Source: Thiomicrorhabdus sp965603495 (GTDB taxonomy: Bacteria; Pseudomonadota; Gammaproteobacteria; Thiomicrospirales; Thiomicrospiraceae). Taken from it: a stretch of 64,000 nucleotides of DNA. The stretch covers positions 1-64,000 of the forward strand of contig CBFDDF010000001.1 of the NCBI GenBank assembly GCA_965603495.1, given 5' to 3'. Positions 37,080 to 46,892 of the stretch are shown piece by piece (position 1 is the first letter of the stretch; each line of letters begins with the position of its first letter). The position numbers were made by a program, and so were the translations under genes. The notes below the pieces were generated by a model. The model was not told the origin of the DNA, did no database searches, and saw only the letters and a list, made by a program, of their open reading frames with translations.

Positions 37080-39353
37080 ATGTTTTCCAATCTAAAATTG
37101 GCTACCTTTACTTGGGTCCTTGCACTTCTCACAGTTTTTATCACTGCTGTGATTATAGCCAGCTCTTACTTTGTCGAAAGAAATATTGTGGTGATTGATG
37201 ATACCTGGCAACTGTACCAAACAGATCTAAGTGAAAAAGCACGGCTTGAAAGTGCAGTAAGAGCAGCCATTGGTTATGGAGGCATGATCCATAATTTTAA
37301 GAACTATCTACTGCGCGATAATGAAGACTACAAGAGCCAGGTTGAATCGAATATCGGAGCCATTAAGGCCTTTTTGAAACAGTATTCCGCTTTAGAGTTA
37401 ACCACCACAGAAACCATTGCCATTGAAGATATACTTGAAGTGGTTACAGCTTACCAAAGCGCATTGCACAATGCTGAAGCTATGAAAGCAATGGATTACA
37501 GCATATCAGAAATCGATCAATCTGTGGCAGTTGACGATGACTCTGCATTACGAGGTTTAAAAGCACTCCGTCAAGCTACTTTCTCAAAACAAACCAATAT
37601 CAACCAATTAAGTAAGGCTCGTATCGCCGCAGACTTACGTGCCGCTCTCGGTTATGGTGGCATGATCCATCTGTTCAAAAACTATATTCTCCGCCATGAA
37701 ATGCCGCATGACGACGAATTGCAAGATGCTCTCCCAATAAAAGAAATTAAGCTAAAAGTCCAGCTGGCTGAAGACTCAATCCGTCAGTACAGACAACTCT
37801 CTTTGACAGACGCTGAAAAATTTGCGCTCAATCAGATTGAGTCAATGCTAATGCAATATTCTAAAAATTTAAACGAAATACATACCTTAAGGGCATTGGG
37901 TAATTCCATTAAGGATATCGATCATGCCGTTAAAGTAGATGATGGCCCAGCTTTACGTGGTTTTCAAATTATCGAACAAGAAGTTAATCGTCAAATTTCT
38001 ACTCACTCACTCAATGTCTCCAAAACACTTGAAGCCGTAAATAAGACGATTCCGCTCGGTAGATGGGCCAGTGTTTTTACCATTGTTTTTCTAATTTTCA
38101 TTGTTATTCTCCTTATTCGATTCTATGTCATTCACCCTATTCTTAAGCTGACGAAAAACATGGTGCGATTGGCAGACAATCAACTGGATACAGAAATCAC
38201 CGGTCATCAAGCCAAAAATGAAATCGGCCAAATGGCGCGGGCAGTTATGGTTTTTAAAGCCAATGCCATAAAACGATTCGAATCAGAGGAAGCTTTAGGC
38301 AAAGCCAATAAGGCGCTAAAAGAGAAACTTGAAGAAAATAAGCAGTTGCAACAACGTTCCGAAGAACAAGCCAATAAAGCGATGATTATGACTGGACAAA
38401 TGATCTCGGCACGTCAGGAGGCCGAAAAAGCGATGGCGATAGCAGAAAAAGATCAATTACTCGTCAGTTCCATATTGAACACTGTCAGAGATGGCATTAT
38501 CACGATTAATTCCAAGGGGATTATTGAAACCTTTAATCCAGGGTCGGAACAAATATTTGGCTACAAAGCCTATGAAGTCATCGGCAAAAATATCTCTTTA
38601 TTGATGCCTGAACCCGATAAAAGCGCCCATGATGGTTACCTAAAAACATTTTCAGAAGGGAAGTCGACTCGTGATCAAAGTACGCCTTTAGAGCAAACAG
38701 CACAGCGAAAAAACGGGGAAATCTTTCCTGTTGAGGTCACCATTAATACCATAAAAGTCGCTAATGAATATAAATTCACCGGTTTGGTACGCGATATCAC
38801 TGAACGTAAAGAAAAAGAAGCGCAGATAGAGAAATTAGCCATGACAGACTCTCTGACCGGCTTGGCGAATAGGCATCAATTTAATCAACGTTTGCTTGAA
38901 ATGCAACAACAGGCTAAACGTTTCAAGACACAATTTTGCCTAATGAGTATTGATCTTGATAAATTCAAACCGGTTAATGACACTTATGGTCATCATGTTG
39001 GTGATATTCTGCTACAAAAAGTAGCTGAATTACTGGTTTTCTGCAGCCGTGAAGTTGATACCGTTGCAAGATTGGGTGGAGATGAATTTTCCATTATTCT
39101 GAATGGTATTCATGATCCTAAAGAAGTGGAAGTATTGGCTGAACGAATCCTAGATAAGTTAAAGATCCAATTTGTCATCGAAAACCACCACATTCAAATC
39201 GGTGCCAGCATCGGTATCAGCTGTTATCCAAGTGACACGAATGATATTACGTCGCTGCAAAAAATGGCTGACAAAGCCCTCTATCTCTCTAAAGACGGCG
39301 GGCGAAATACCTATCACTACTATCATGAAAACCTAACCACTCAGAAAGATTAG
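37080..39353 (+). CDS. Diguanylate cyclase with duplicated sensor region, HAMP, PAS and GGDEF domains
   Basis: 757 residues. A first membrane helix (about 8-30) is followed by an extracytoplasmic region holding two copies of one motif set: GYGGMIHNFKNYLLR near residue 65 and GYGGMIHLFKNYILR near 191, each followed by a SI..ID..V.VDD..ALRG block. Then come a second helix (about 335-355), HAMP, a coiled coil, PAS (about 475-580) and GGDEF. The active site RLGGDEF is intact, and an RxxD inhibitory site (REVD) lies 5 residues before it. It should make cyclic di-GMP in response to an unknown signal. The ATG at 37080 has AAGG 8 bases upstream. Confidence 0.9.
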   Translation: MFSNLKLATFTWVLALLTVFITAVIIASSYFVERNIVVIDDTWQLYQTDLSEKARLESAVRAAIGYGGMIHNFKNYLLRDNEDYKSQVESNIGAIKAFLKQYSALELTTTETIAIEDILEVVTAYQSALHNAEAMKAMDYSISEIDQSVAVDDDSALRGLKALRQATFSKQTNINQLSKARIAADLRAALGYGGMIHLFKNYILRHEMPHDDELQDALPIKEIKLKVQLAEDSIRQYRQLSLTDAEKFALNQIESMLMQYSKNLNEIHTLRALGNSIKDIDHAVKVDDGPALRGFQIIEQEVNRQISTHSLNVSKTLEAVNKTIPLGRWASVFTIVFLIFIVILLIRFYVIHPILKLTKNMVRLADNQLDTEITGHQAKNEIGQMARAVMVFKANAIKRFESEEALGKANKALKEKLEENKQLQQRSEEQANKAMIMTGQMISARQEAEKAMAIAEKDQLLVSSILNTVRDGIITINSKGIIETFNPGSEQIFGYKAYEVIGKNISLLMPEPDKSAHDGYLKTFSEGKSTRDQSTPLEQTAQRKNGEIFPVEVTINTIKVANEYKFTGLVRDITERKEKEAQIEKLAMTDSLTGLANRHQFNQRLLEMQQQAKRFKTQFCLMSIDLDKFKPVNDTYGHHVGDILLQKVAELLVFCSREVDTVARLGGDEFSIILNGIHDPKEVEVLAERILDKLKIQFVIENHHIQIGASIGISCYPSDTNDITSLQKMADKALYLSKDGGRNTYHYYHENLTTQKD

Positions 39354-39388
39354 GAGTAGCGTATCCATCGCTGAAACCCTAACGATAG

Positions 39389-39400
39389 ACCAGGCCTGGT
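39389..39400. repeat. Dispersed palindrome ACCAGGCCTGGT, copy 11
   Basis: Perfect copy between the convergent diguanylate cyclase and thrB stop codons. Confidence 0.95.
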
Positions 39401-39410
39401 AAGTTTAGAT

Positions 39411-40364
39411 TTAAACCGTTTTCTGGTGAATCTTTAACACCTGTTTAAAGACGTCAGGGTCTTTAATCTGAGTCATTTCACCTTCACGTGGCATACACTT
39501 GTCTTTTAGGCGCGATAATAAGAAGCGTAGTGCGGCTAAACGTAACGCCGCTGGCCAAGCCTGTTGCTCTGCTTCGGTCAATGGACGTTGTTGTTGGTAG
39601 GCAAACAACATAGTAGCAATCTTGGACTCGTCAAAATGAATGTCTGCTGGGTTTTCTGTATTGATACGACACCAATCATTCACCATCACGGCAAGATCGT
39701 ACAATAATGCTGCATTACAGGCATAGTACAGATCAATAATCCCCGTCAACTCATCCCCATCAAACAAGGCATTATCACAAAACAAATCAGCATGAATCAC
39801 GCCTTGTGGCAGATGCGTCCAATCAATTTGGTTTTGGTAAGCCAGTTCAGATGCAATCAAATCGCGCTCTTCAAAAGTTAAGTGGGAGTTTATTTCATCA
39901 AAGGTCGATTGCATCCAATCAATACCACGATCATTAGCACGGCTTTGCTCATACTCTAAACCGGCCTGGTGAAAACGCGCCAACTGCTCACCCATTACGC
40001 CACACTGAACAACAGAAGGGTGATCAACTCCACCACCAGTTAAACGGGTTACCAAAGATGCAGGTTTACCACACAAGGCTTTCAAATAACCCTCTGCACG
40101 AGTCGGCATCGGATGCGCGGTGGGGATTTTATGCTCCGCCATAAACGCCATAATATTCAAGAAGTACGGTAACTCTTCAAAACTATGATGTTCAAAAATC
40201 GTTAAAACAAACTGTTTCAGTTGACCATTATGCCGAGTGTTGACGAAATAATTGGTATTTTCAATCCCCGCGCTGATACCTTCAAAGCTCTCTAAAAAGC
40301 CTACGTCATAATCTTCTAAAAAGGTGATTAACTGGTTTTCTTCAACGACTGTATAGACAGACAT
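39411..40364 (-). CDS. thrB: Homoserine kinase (ThrB, aminoglycoside-phosphotransferase fold)
   Basis: 317 residues. It phosphorylates homoserine for threonine synthesis. It belongs to the APH-fold ThrB type found in Pseudomonas and relatives, not the GHMP-kinase type of E. coli. The N-terminus (YTVVEENQLITFLEDYDVG) and SFEGISAGIENTNYFV match. The catalytic loop is QGVIHADLFCDNALF (about 184-198), with the Mg-binding Asp in GIIDLYYAC. Its neighbour polA is also its neighbour near the replication origin in Pseudomonas. Confidence 0.93.
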   Translation of the reverse strand: MSVYTVVEENQLITFLEDYDVGFLESFEGISAGIENTNYFVNTRHNGQLKQFVLTIFEHHSFEELPYFLNIMAFMAEHKIPTAHPMPTRAEGYLKALCGKPASLVTRLTGGGVDHPSVVQCGVMGEQLARFHQAGLEYEQSRANDRGIDWMQSTFDEINSHLTFEERDLIASELAYQNQIDWTHLPQGVIHADLFCDNALFDGDELTGIIDLYYACNAALLYDLAVMVNDWCRINTENPADIHFDESKIATMLFAYQQQRPLTEAEQQAWPAALRLAALRFLLSRLKDKCMPREGEMTQIKDPDVFKQVLKIHQKTV

Positions 40365-40457
40365 AAAGTAAAGTCTCTTAATTTTGGTTAGGGATAATTA
40401 AATCAACGCTAACTAAGGTAAAATAATGCGACAAATTTTACCATATCAGGCGACAAA

Positions 40458-43295
40458 ATGACTGAATCGAATTCTGAATCGACTCCACAAATTATCACAA
40501 ATCCAGAAAGCCCCTTTATTTTGGTGGATGGCTCCTCTTATCTATTTAGAGCATTCCACGCCATGCCTCCGCTGACCAGCAGTAAAGGCCAGGCCACCGG
40601 GGCGATTTATGGTGTGATCAATATGCTCGGTAAGTTACTCGAAAAGTATCAGCCTGAAAAAATGGCGGTTATTTTTGATGCCAAAGGGCCGACCTTTCGT
40701 AATGAAATGTATTCAGAATATAAAGCGCATCGTCCACCAATGCCGGATGAACTGCGCAGTCAGATTGAACCGATTCATGAAATTGTTAAGGCGTTAGGCG
40801 TGCCTTTATTGGTGATTGATGGCGTCGAAGCCGATGATGTCATGGGCACCTTTGCGCAACAAGCGACGGAAGCCCAACACGACACCCTGATCTCTACGGG
40901 TGATAAAGATTTAGCGCAGTTGGTTAATGAACATGTCACCTTGATCAATACCATGACCAATACATACTCTACCCCTGAATATGTGAAGGAAAAGTTTGGC
41001 GTGCGTCCCAACCAAATTATCGATTATTTAGCCTTGGTTGGCGATAGTTCCGATAACATTCCTGGCATCCCCAAGTGTGGACCGAAAACCGCGGTGAAAT
41101 GGTTAACTGCTTTTGGCAACATTGATAACCTGGTGGCCAATGCACCGATGATTGGCGGCAAAATTGGCGAGTATTTACGCGACAACTTAGAGCAACTCGC
41201 CCTATCGCGTAAATTAACCGAGATTAAATTAGACTGCGATCTGCCGGTGCATTTAGAAGATATCCAGCGCCACCCCGCCGATTTGCACCGTCTGCAAGAA
41301 CTGTTTACCGAATATGAATTCAATAGTTGGTTAAAGCAGATCATGAATGGCCAAGTGCCTTTCACTAAAACCAACGGCACTCAAGCGCCTCCTCCTCCCC
41401 TGATTTCAAAACCAGAGCCTACCGATGGTACCACCACAACCTCCATAGAAAGCCCTGCGAGCAGTAGCACAGGCCTCTATGAAACCATTTATACCTCGGC
41501 ACAGTTTGAACGTTGGATAGAGCGTATTGAAAACGCCGACTTGTTTGCGATTGATACCGAAACCACCTCTTTAAACACCCTACAAGCCAAGATTGTCGGC
41601 ATCTGTTTAGCGGTTAAAAACCCTAACGATGATAACAACCTGGCCTGCTATATTCCATTAGCCCACGATTACGAAGGCGCACCTGATCAACTTGGATTGG
41701 AGATGGTTTTGGCAAGGTTACAGCCAATTTTAGAAGATGAAAAAGCTTCTAAATGTGGTCAAAATCTTAAATATGATTGGCATGTGCTGCAAAATCACGG
41801 CATCACCTTAAAAGGCATGCAGTTTGACACCATGATTGAGTCCTATTGTTTAAACAGTATTGCGACCCGTCACAATATGGATGATTTGGCACTGAAGTAT
41901 CTGAATCATCGCACCATTCATTTTGAAGATATTGCCGGTAAAGGTAAAAAGCAGCTAACCTTTAATCAAATCGAGATTAAAACCGCCAGTCCTTATGCCG
42001 CAGAAGATGCCGATATCACTTTACAGCTTCACCAAACACTTTGGAAGCAATTAGAAGCAGAACCAAACTTAAAGAAGGTGTTTACCGACATTGAAATGCC
42101 ATTAGTGCCGGTGTTAGCGCACATGGAACGTAATGGTGTCTTATTAGATACCGAGATGCTGGCGAAGCAGAGTGTCGAAATCACTGCGAAACTTGCGGAA
42201 CTTGAGCAAAAGGCACATTTAATCGCCGGAGAAGTCTTTAACCTTAACTCTTCAAAGCAGTTACAAGTCATTCTATTTGAAAATCTGGAACTACCGATTC
42301 TCAAGAAAACCCCCAAAGGCCAAGCCTCTACCGCAGAACCTGTGTTAGCTGAATTGGCAGAGCAGGGGCATGAAATGCCTATTTTGATTTTAGAGTATCG
42401 TAGCTTAGCAAAACTGAAATCGACCTACACAGACTCGCTACCCAAACAGATCGATCCGGATACCGGACGTATTCATACCTCTTATATGCAAGCGGTTGCG
42501 TCGACTGGCCGCTTGTCTTCAACTGAGCCAAATCTGCAGAACATTCCGATTCGATCTGCAGAAGGTCGTCGTATTCGACAAGCGTTTATTACACGTCCTG
42601 GCTACACCATGGTCGCGGCCGATTACTCGCAAATCGAGTTACGCATCATGGCACACTTGTCGGGCGATGAAGGCCTGCTCAATGCCTTTGCTCAGGGACG
42701 GGATATTCACCAGGCCACCGCCGCTGAAATCTTTGGCATTGACTTAGAAGACGTCACCACTGAGCAACGTCGTAGTGCTAAAGCGGTTAACTTCGGTCTG
42801 ATTTACGGCATGTCCGCATTTGGACTCGCCAAGCAACTCAATGTTTCACGTGGCCTAGCGCAAGAATACATTAATTTGTATTTCGCGCGCTATCCAGGCG
42901 TATTGGCCTATATGGATAACACCAAAGAACAGGCCAAAGAGACTGGCTATGTTGAAACCCTTGAAGGCCGACGTCTATACCTTCCGGATATCAATGCGCG
43001 TAACGGCCAACTGCGCCAGTATGCAGAGCGTACTGCTATCAATGCACCGATGCAAGGTACTGCTGCCGACATTATTAAAATTGCCATGATCAAAATGGAA
43101 GCCTGGTTGAAAACCACGCCTTACGACCTCATGATGTTAATGCAGGTACACGATGAATTAGTGTTTGAAGTCGCTGATAAAGATTTGCAGGCTGCCAAAG
43201 CTGAAATTAAAGCCATTATGGAATCGGCTTTAGATTTAAAAGTACCGCTGATTGTCGAAGTCGGGCAAGGAAAAAACTGGGATGAGGCGCACTAG
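40458..43295 (+). CDS. polA: DNA polymerase I
   Basis: 945 residues, slightly longer than E. coli (928). Domains in order are the 5'-3' exonuclease (LVDGSSYLFRAFHAMPPL at the N-terminus, DGVEADDVMGT), a Pro/Ser/Thr-rich linker near 305-340 that accounts for the extra length, and the 3'-5' proofreading domain with DxE intact (FAIDTETTSL). The polymerase domain follows, with motif A VAADYSQIELRIMAHLSG, motif B RRSAKAVNFGLIYG and motif C QVHDELVFEV. It fills gaps after Okazaki primer removal and in repair. Confidence 0.97.
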   Translation: MTESNSESTPQIITNPESPFILVDGSSYLFRAFHAMPPLTSSKGQATGAIYGVINMLGKLLEKYQPEKMAVIFDAKGPTFRNEMYSEYKAHRPPMPDELRSQIEPIHEIVKALGVPLLVIDGVEADDVMGTFAQQATEAQHDTLISTGDKDLAQLVNEHVTLINTMTNTYSTPEYVKEKFGVRPNQIIDYLALVGDSSDNIPGIPKCGPKTAVKWLTAFGNIDNLVANAPMIGGKIGEYLRDNLEQLALSRKLTEIKLDCDLPVHLEDIQRHPADLHRLQELFTEYEFNSWLKQIMNGQVPFTKTNGTQAPPPPLISKPEPTDGTTTTSIESPASSSTGLYETIYTSAQFERWIERIENADLFAIDTETTSLNTLQAKIVGICLAVKNPNDDNNLACYIPLAHDYEGAPDQLGLEMVLARLQPILEDEKASKCGQNLKYDWHVLQNHGITLKGMQFDTMIESYCLNSIATRHNMDDLALKYLNHRTIHFEDIAGKGKKQLTFNQIEIKTASPYAAEDADITLQLHQTLWKQLEAEPNLKKVFTDIEMPLVPVLAHMERNGVLLDTEMLAKQSVEITAKLAELEQKAHLIAGEVFNLNSSKQLQVILFENLELPILKKTPKGQASTAEPVLAELAEQGHEMPILILEYRSLAKLKSTYTDSLPKQIDPDTGRIHTSYMQAVASTGRLSSTEPNLQNIPIRSAEGRRIRQAFITRPGYTMVAADYSQIELRIMAHLSGDEGLLNAFAQGRDIHQATAAEIFGIDLEDVTTEQRRSAKAVNFGLIYGMSAFGLAKQLNVSRGLAQEYINLYFARYPGVLAYMDNTKEQAKETGYVETLEGRRLYLPDINARNGQLRQYAERTAINAPMQGTAADIIKIAMIKMEAWLKTTPYDLMMLMQVHDELVFEVADKDLQAAKAEIKAIMESALDLKVPLIVEVGQGKNWDEAH

Positions 43296-43407
43296 TCAAC
43301 CTCTCAGCGCTGCAATTTAAGCTTCATAAGCTTTGCCAAAGTAGACCCTTAATCCATCGATCAAATAGACTTACGCCTATTATATTTAACCTTTAGAGAC
43401 ACAAATT

Positions 43408-43433
43408 CAAAGCTACCAGGCCTGGTAGCTTTG
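43408..43433 (+). terminator. 26-bp perfect palindrome centred on dispersed repeat copy 12
   Basis: CAAAGCT-ACCAGGCCTGGT-AGCTTTG is perfectly self-complementary (core 43415-43426). It lies 112 bases after the polA stop and 54 before recQ. Likely a cruciform or transcript hairpin; the downstream T-run is weak. Confidence 0.75.
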
Positions 43434-43487
43434 CTTATTTGCTTTTAAAAGCCCTTAAAGCCCTCAAAAAAACTTAAAAAGACCACT

Positions 43488-45320
43488 ATGACTCAAACAC
43501 CAACACAAACCCTAGCCTTAGAAGTTTTAAAGGATATTTTCGGCTATGAGTCATTCCGTAATCAGCAGGCAGAAATTATTGAGGATGCCATTCAAGGCCA
43601 CGATAGTTTTGTACTGATGCCAACTGGTGGGGGTAAATCGGTCTGTTATCAAATTCCAGCGCTGATCCGTAACGGCACCACGATTGTGGTCTCACCTTTA
43701 ATTGCATTGATGCAAGATCAGGTTTCCGCCCTTAAGGCTTATGGCATTCGCGCAGAGTACTACAACTCCAGTTTAGATCCAGACAGTGAACACCAGGTGA
43801 TGCGCCAACTACATATGGGCGAATTAGATCTGCTTTATGTCTCTCCTGAACGACTGATGCAAGCCAACTTTATCAATCAATTACAAAGCCTACCCATTGC
43901 GCTATTCGCGATTGATGAGGCGCACTGTATCTCACAATGGGGTCATAATTTTCGTCCAGAATATGCGCAAATGGGTTCTTTAAGAGCCTTGTTTCCGCAA
44001 GTGCCTTTTATCGCCCTGACAGCGACTGCCGATCATGCGACCCGCCAGGATATCCTCGATAAACTACATCTACATCAGCCTAAAGTGTATGTCAGCAGTT
44101 TCGATCGACCGAATATTCGCTATCACGTCTTAGAAAAACGGCAGCCTGCTAAACAGTTAATGACGTTTCTCGAGGACCACCCAAAAGAGTGCGGTATAGT
44201 CTATGCGTTAAGCCGTAAAAAAGTCGAAGAGGTTGCCGAAAATCTCAAGGCGGAGGGTCTTAAAGCCAAGGCTTATCATGCGGGTTTGCCAGCACAAGTA
44301 CGCCAAACAGTGCATCAAGAATTTTTACGCGATGAAATTGACATCGTGGTTGCCACAGTAGCATTTGGAATGGGAATTGATAAACCCAATGTGCGTTTTG
44401 TGGTGCACTATGATTTGCCAAAAAACATTGAAGGCTATTATCAAGAAACCGGACGTGCCGGACGTGATGGTTTAGATTCAGAAGCCCTGTTGCTGTTTAG
44501 TATGCAAGATGTCGCCACCGCCAAGTATTTTGTAGAACAAGTCCCGGATGAAGAACAACGCCGCATTGAGAACTTCAAACTCTCGAGCATGGTCAATTTT
44601 GCCGAGGCGCAAAACTGTCGGCGTAATGTTTTACTGAATTATTTTGGTGAACCGAGCCATAAAGCCTGTGGTAACTGCGATGTCTGCCTAAATCCGCCCA
44701 CCCTATTTGACGGTAAAGTGGCAGCGCAAAAAGCGTTGTCTTGCGTCTATCGACTCGATCAATCATTTGGTGCGAAACACATTATTGATGTATTGCGCGG
44801 TATGGATAATGAACGTATTCGCTCGCTTAACCATGCAGCACTCAGCACTTATGGGATTGGTAAAGAATATTCAGCGCATGAATGGAACAGCATTTTGCGA
44901 CAATTAATCCATTTAGGCTACCTGTTCCAAGACATTCAGAACTATTCAGTACTTAAACTCACCGAAAGTTCAGGTGAGCTACTCAAGGGTAAAATAGCCT
45001 TAGAGCTGGCTTTCCCTAAAAAAGAAGTTAAAGCGGGCAAAACCAGCCGCGTCTCTTCGGGCAAAAAATCCTCTAAAGACAGCCTATTGGATAAAGATCG
45101 CGAATTGTTTGAAGAGCTACGCGTGTTACGTAAAGAGATTGCCGATAGCGAAGATATTCCAGCCTATCAAGTATTCGGCGATGCCGCCCTGGTCGAAATG
45201 GCGCAACAACGCCCTTTAGATGATTCCGAATTTCTTAGAATCAGTGGCGTAGGTGAAACCAAACTGGCGCGCTTTGGTTTTGAGTTTTTAAACTGTTTAC
45301 GAGATTATAAAAATCGCTAA
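43488..45320 (+). CDS. recQ: ATP-dependent DNA helicase RecQ
   Basis: 610 residues, same length class as E. coli RecQ. Walker A is MPTGGGKSVCYQ (about residue 43), the DEAH box is FAIDEAHCISQWGHNFRPEY, and motif VI is YYQETGRAGRDG. The zinc-binding Cys set runs NCRRNVLLNYFGE...KACGNCDVC, and the C-terminal winged-helix and HRDC domains follow (ELFEELRVLRKEIADSEDIPAY). It unwinds DNA 3'-5' in recombination and stalled-fork repair. It probably has its own promoter after the polA palindrome. Confidence 0.97.
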   Translation: MTQTPTQTLALEVLKDIFGYESFRNQQAEIIEDAIQGHDSFVLMPTGGGKSVCYQIPALIRNGTTIVVSPLIALMQDQVSALKAYGIRAEYYNSSLDPDSEHQVMRQLHMGELDLLYVSPERLMQANFINQLQSLPIALFAIDEAHCISQWGHNFRPEYAQMGSLRALFPQVPFIALTATADHATRQDILDKLHLHQPKVYVSSFDRPNIRYHVLEKRQPAKQLMTFLEDHPKECGIVYALSRKKVEEVAENLKAEGLKAKAYHAGLPAQVRQTVHQEFLRDEIDIVVATVAFGMGIDKPNVRFVVHYDLPKNIEGYYQETGRAGRDGLDSEALLLFSMQDVATAKYFVEQVPDEEQRRIENFKLSSMVNFAEAQNCRRNVLLNYFGEPSHKACGNCDVCLNPPTLFDGKVAAQKALSCVYRLDQSFGAKHIIDVLRGMDNERIRSLNHAALSTYGIGKEYSAHEWNSILRQLIHLGYLFQDIQNYSVLKLTESSGELLKGKIALELAFPKKEVKAGKTSRVSSGKKSSKDSLLDKDRELFEELRVLRKEIADSEDIPAYQVFGDAALVEMAQQRPLDDSEFLRISGVGETKLARFGFEFLNCLRDYKNR

Positions 45321-45414
45321 GCCTAATCAAAGCGACTGTATAAGCGCTTAAGTCATTTTTCCGCTAAACCATATCCGTAACGTTATCAAATAAACCCGAT
45401 TTAAGCATTACCAA

Positions 45415-45445
45415 CAACTTACCAGGCCTGGTAAGTTGCTGTTTT
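45415..45445 (+). terminator. Terminator of recQ centred on dispersed palindrome copy 13
   Basis: CAACTT-ACCAGGCCTGGT-AAGTTG (45415-45438; core 45421-45432) is a perfect 24-bp palindrome followed by CTGTTTTT, a plausible intrinsic terminator 95 bases after recQ. Confidence 0.8.
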
Positions 45446-45676
45446 TATACAATTTTAAGCCCCAATTTATCCTCATTCTCTTCTTTACATCCACCTCCCC
45501 TGCAAATGTCGAACCAACAGAATTCTGTCGGTTACAGCCATGTATACCTTATAACCCGATTTCTCAGACCTTTTTAATCATCAATGTAACTAAGTTACAT
45601 TTAATTGACTAAATCCAATAAAGCGATTAATATTATGAATGTAATTTATTAACATTTTTCAAAAAGGCCTGTTAAA
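45446..45676. other. AT-rich upstream region of the Gln/Met-rich gene
   Basis: Part of the 356-base gap after recQ. It is AT-rich and probably contains the promoter of the 45.7-48.8 kb cluster. No repeat or ORF is visible besides the recQ terminator. Confidence 0.4.
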
Positions 45677-46012
45677 ATGATAAAATCATCAACCGATAAA
45701 CCCGCTTTTACAACGGTATCTTTTAACACCGCTTTAGCGACTGCAGCCTTGGCCGCTTCGATGTCGGCTAATGCAAGTTTTGATTCGAGTGCAATTCAAT
45801 CACAGCAATAACAGTCGATGCAAATGCAAGACCGTATGCAACAGATCTCTAGCAATATGCAACGTTCACAAGCGATGCAGCAGATGACAGACAATTTAGA
45901 AACTATGCAATCTACACAAGAAAAATTACAAGTTCGTGAAATGCTCCAATCACAGCAACATAGCAGAGCACGCACCCAGCTAGAATTGCATACCAATGAG
46001 ACTACCGATTAG
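45677..46012 (+). pseudogene. Exported Gln/Met-rich protein gene interrupted by an in-frame TAA
   Basis: From the ATG at 45677 (AAGG 9 bases upstream) the frame encodes a signal peptide (ALATAALAASMSANAS) and SFDSSAIQSQQ, then meets TAA at 45809-45811 (codon 45). The same frame then continues uninterrupted for 66 codons to TAG at 46012, with a Gln/Met-rich helical sequence (MQMQDRMQQISSNMQRSQAM). A CAA-to-TAA transition would explain it. It could be a recent pseudogene, a sequencing error, or two products with internal initiation at 45818. It is the first gene of the cluster with the OM barrel, DUF6502 and DUF5666 genes. Confidence 0.6.
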
Positions 46013-46142
46013 GTAGACAGAAGAACGTGTTGCTTAAATGATTGAATCAGCAGAGAGTGCTGCAACAGTGCGTGTAGAAGCCACTGTAGGCGAATAATTT
46101 GATTACGCTCTTTAAAGTCCTATTTAGAATTAAGGTTTAAAA

Positions 46143-46874
46143 ATGACAAAATATCCATTCAAAACCACTTTATCGAGCATTTTGATTGGTGTGAGTAGCA
46201 TGGTTGTAATGAGCCAAACAGCACTAGCTACGAATGACATTAACGCCAAGATCTCTACGGGTCTTTTTTATTCGAGTGGTCAAAGTGACACAATTAATAG
46301 CGCTGACGTTAACACCACTTCTGTGCCTTTAATGGTTTCGCTTAAAAAAAGACGATTCTCTTTTGGTTTATCGACGGCATATTTATCAGTTGATAGTGAC
46401 AGTCTTAGTGAAGAAGGCATGGGGGACACCACGGTTTCTTTAGGTTATGACTTGCTTGAAAATCCTTGGCTAACCCTTAAGGTTAAAGAGAAGTTTGCAA
46501 CGGGCGATGAAAGCAAAGGCCTTAGTACCGGTAAAAACGATACCTCCGTGCAACTGGATTATTTTTATCCCTTAAAATCGGATACTGCTTTATTTGCCAA
46601 TATCGGTCATAAGTTTGTCGGCAAAGTGGCCGGCATTGCCATGCAAGATACCAACTATGCTTCGGTAGGTACGGGTTATATGTCTGTAAATAAAACCAAT
46701 ATCGGGGTTTCACTGGATTATCGTCAATCTATTTTTAAAACCCTAGATGATCAAATGGGAGCTTCTGTCTTTATGAGCAAACCCCTGAATAAAATCTACA
46801 ATGTCTCGGCTTTTGGAGGTTACGATAGTAGCCAAACCACTAGCCTCGGTATTACTTTGACCTCCAAATTTTAA
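46143..46874 (+). CDS. Predicted outer-membrane beta-barrel protein
   Basis: 243 residues. A signal peptide (cleavage near SQTALAT) is followed by alternating amphipathic strands, with a terminal Phe (GITLTSKF) as used for insertion by the Bam complex. Roughly ten to twelve strands are suggested by the spacing of turns rich in Asn, Asp and Gly. I do not assign a substrate. The DUF6502 gene follows after 18 bases, so it is likely cotranscribed with the regulator-like and lipoprotein genes. Confidence 0.72.
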   Translation: MTKYPFKTTLSSILIGVSSMVVMSQTALATNDINAKISTGLFYSSGQSDTINSADVNTTSVPLMVSLKKRRFSFGLSTAYLSVDSDSLSEEGMGDTTVSLGYDLLENPWLTLKVKEKFATGDESKGLSTGKNDTSVQLDYFYPLKSDTALFANIGHKFVGKVAGIAMQDTNYASVGTGYMSVNKTNIGVSLDYRQSIFKTLDDQMGASVFMSKPLNKIYNVSAFGGYDSSQTTSLGITLTSKF

Positions 46875-46892
46875 ATAAAAGCTATTATAAAT

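Noticed and set aside
39958..39972. ACCGGCCTGGT inside thrB as a repeat copy
   Set aside because: It is not a 12-bp palindrome and is one base short; it is explained by conserved codons.
43296..43487. A Spot 42-like small RNA downstream of polA
   Set aside because: The position is suggestive, but the only structure is the 26-bp palindrome; no Spot 42-like sequence is visible.
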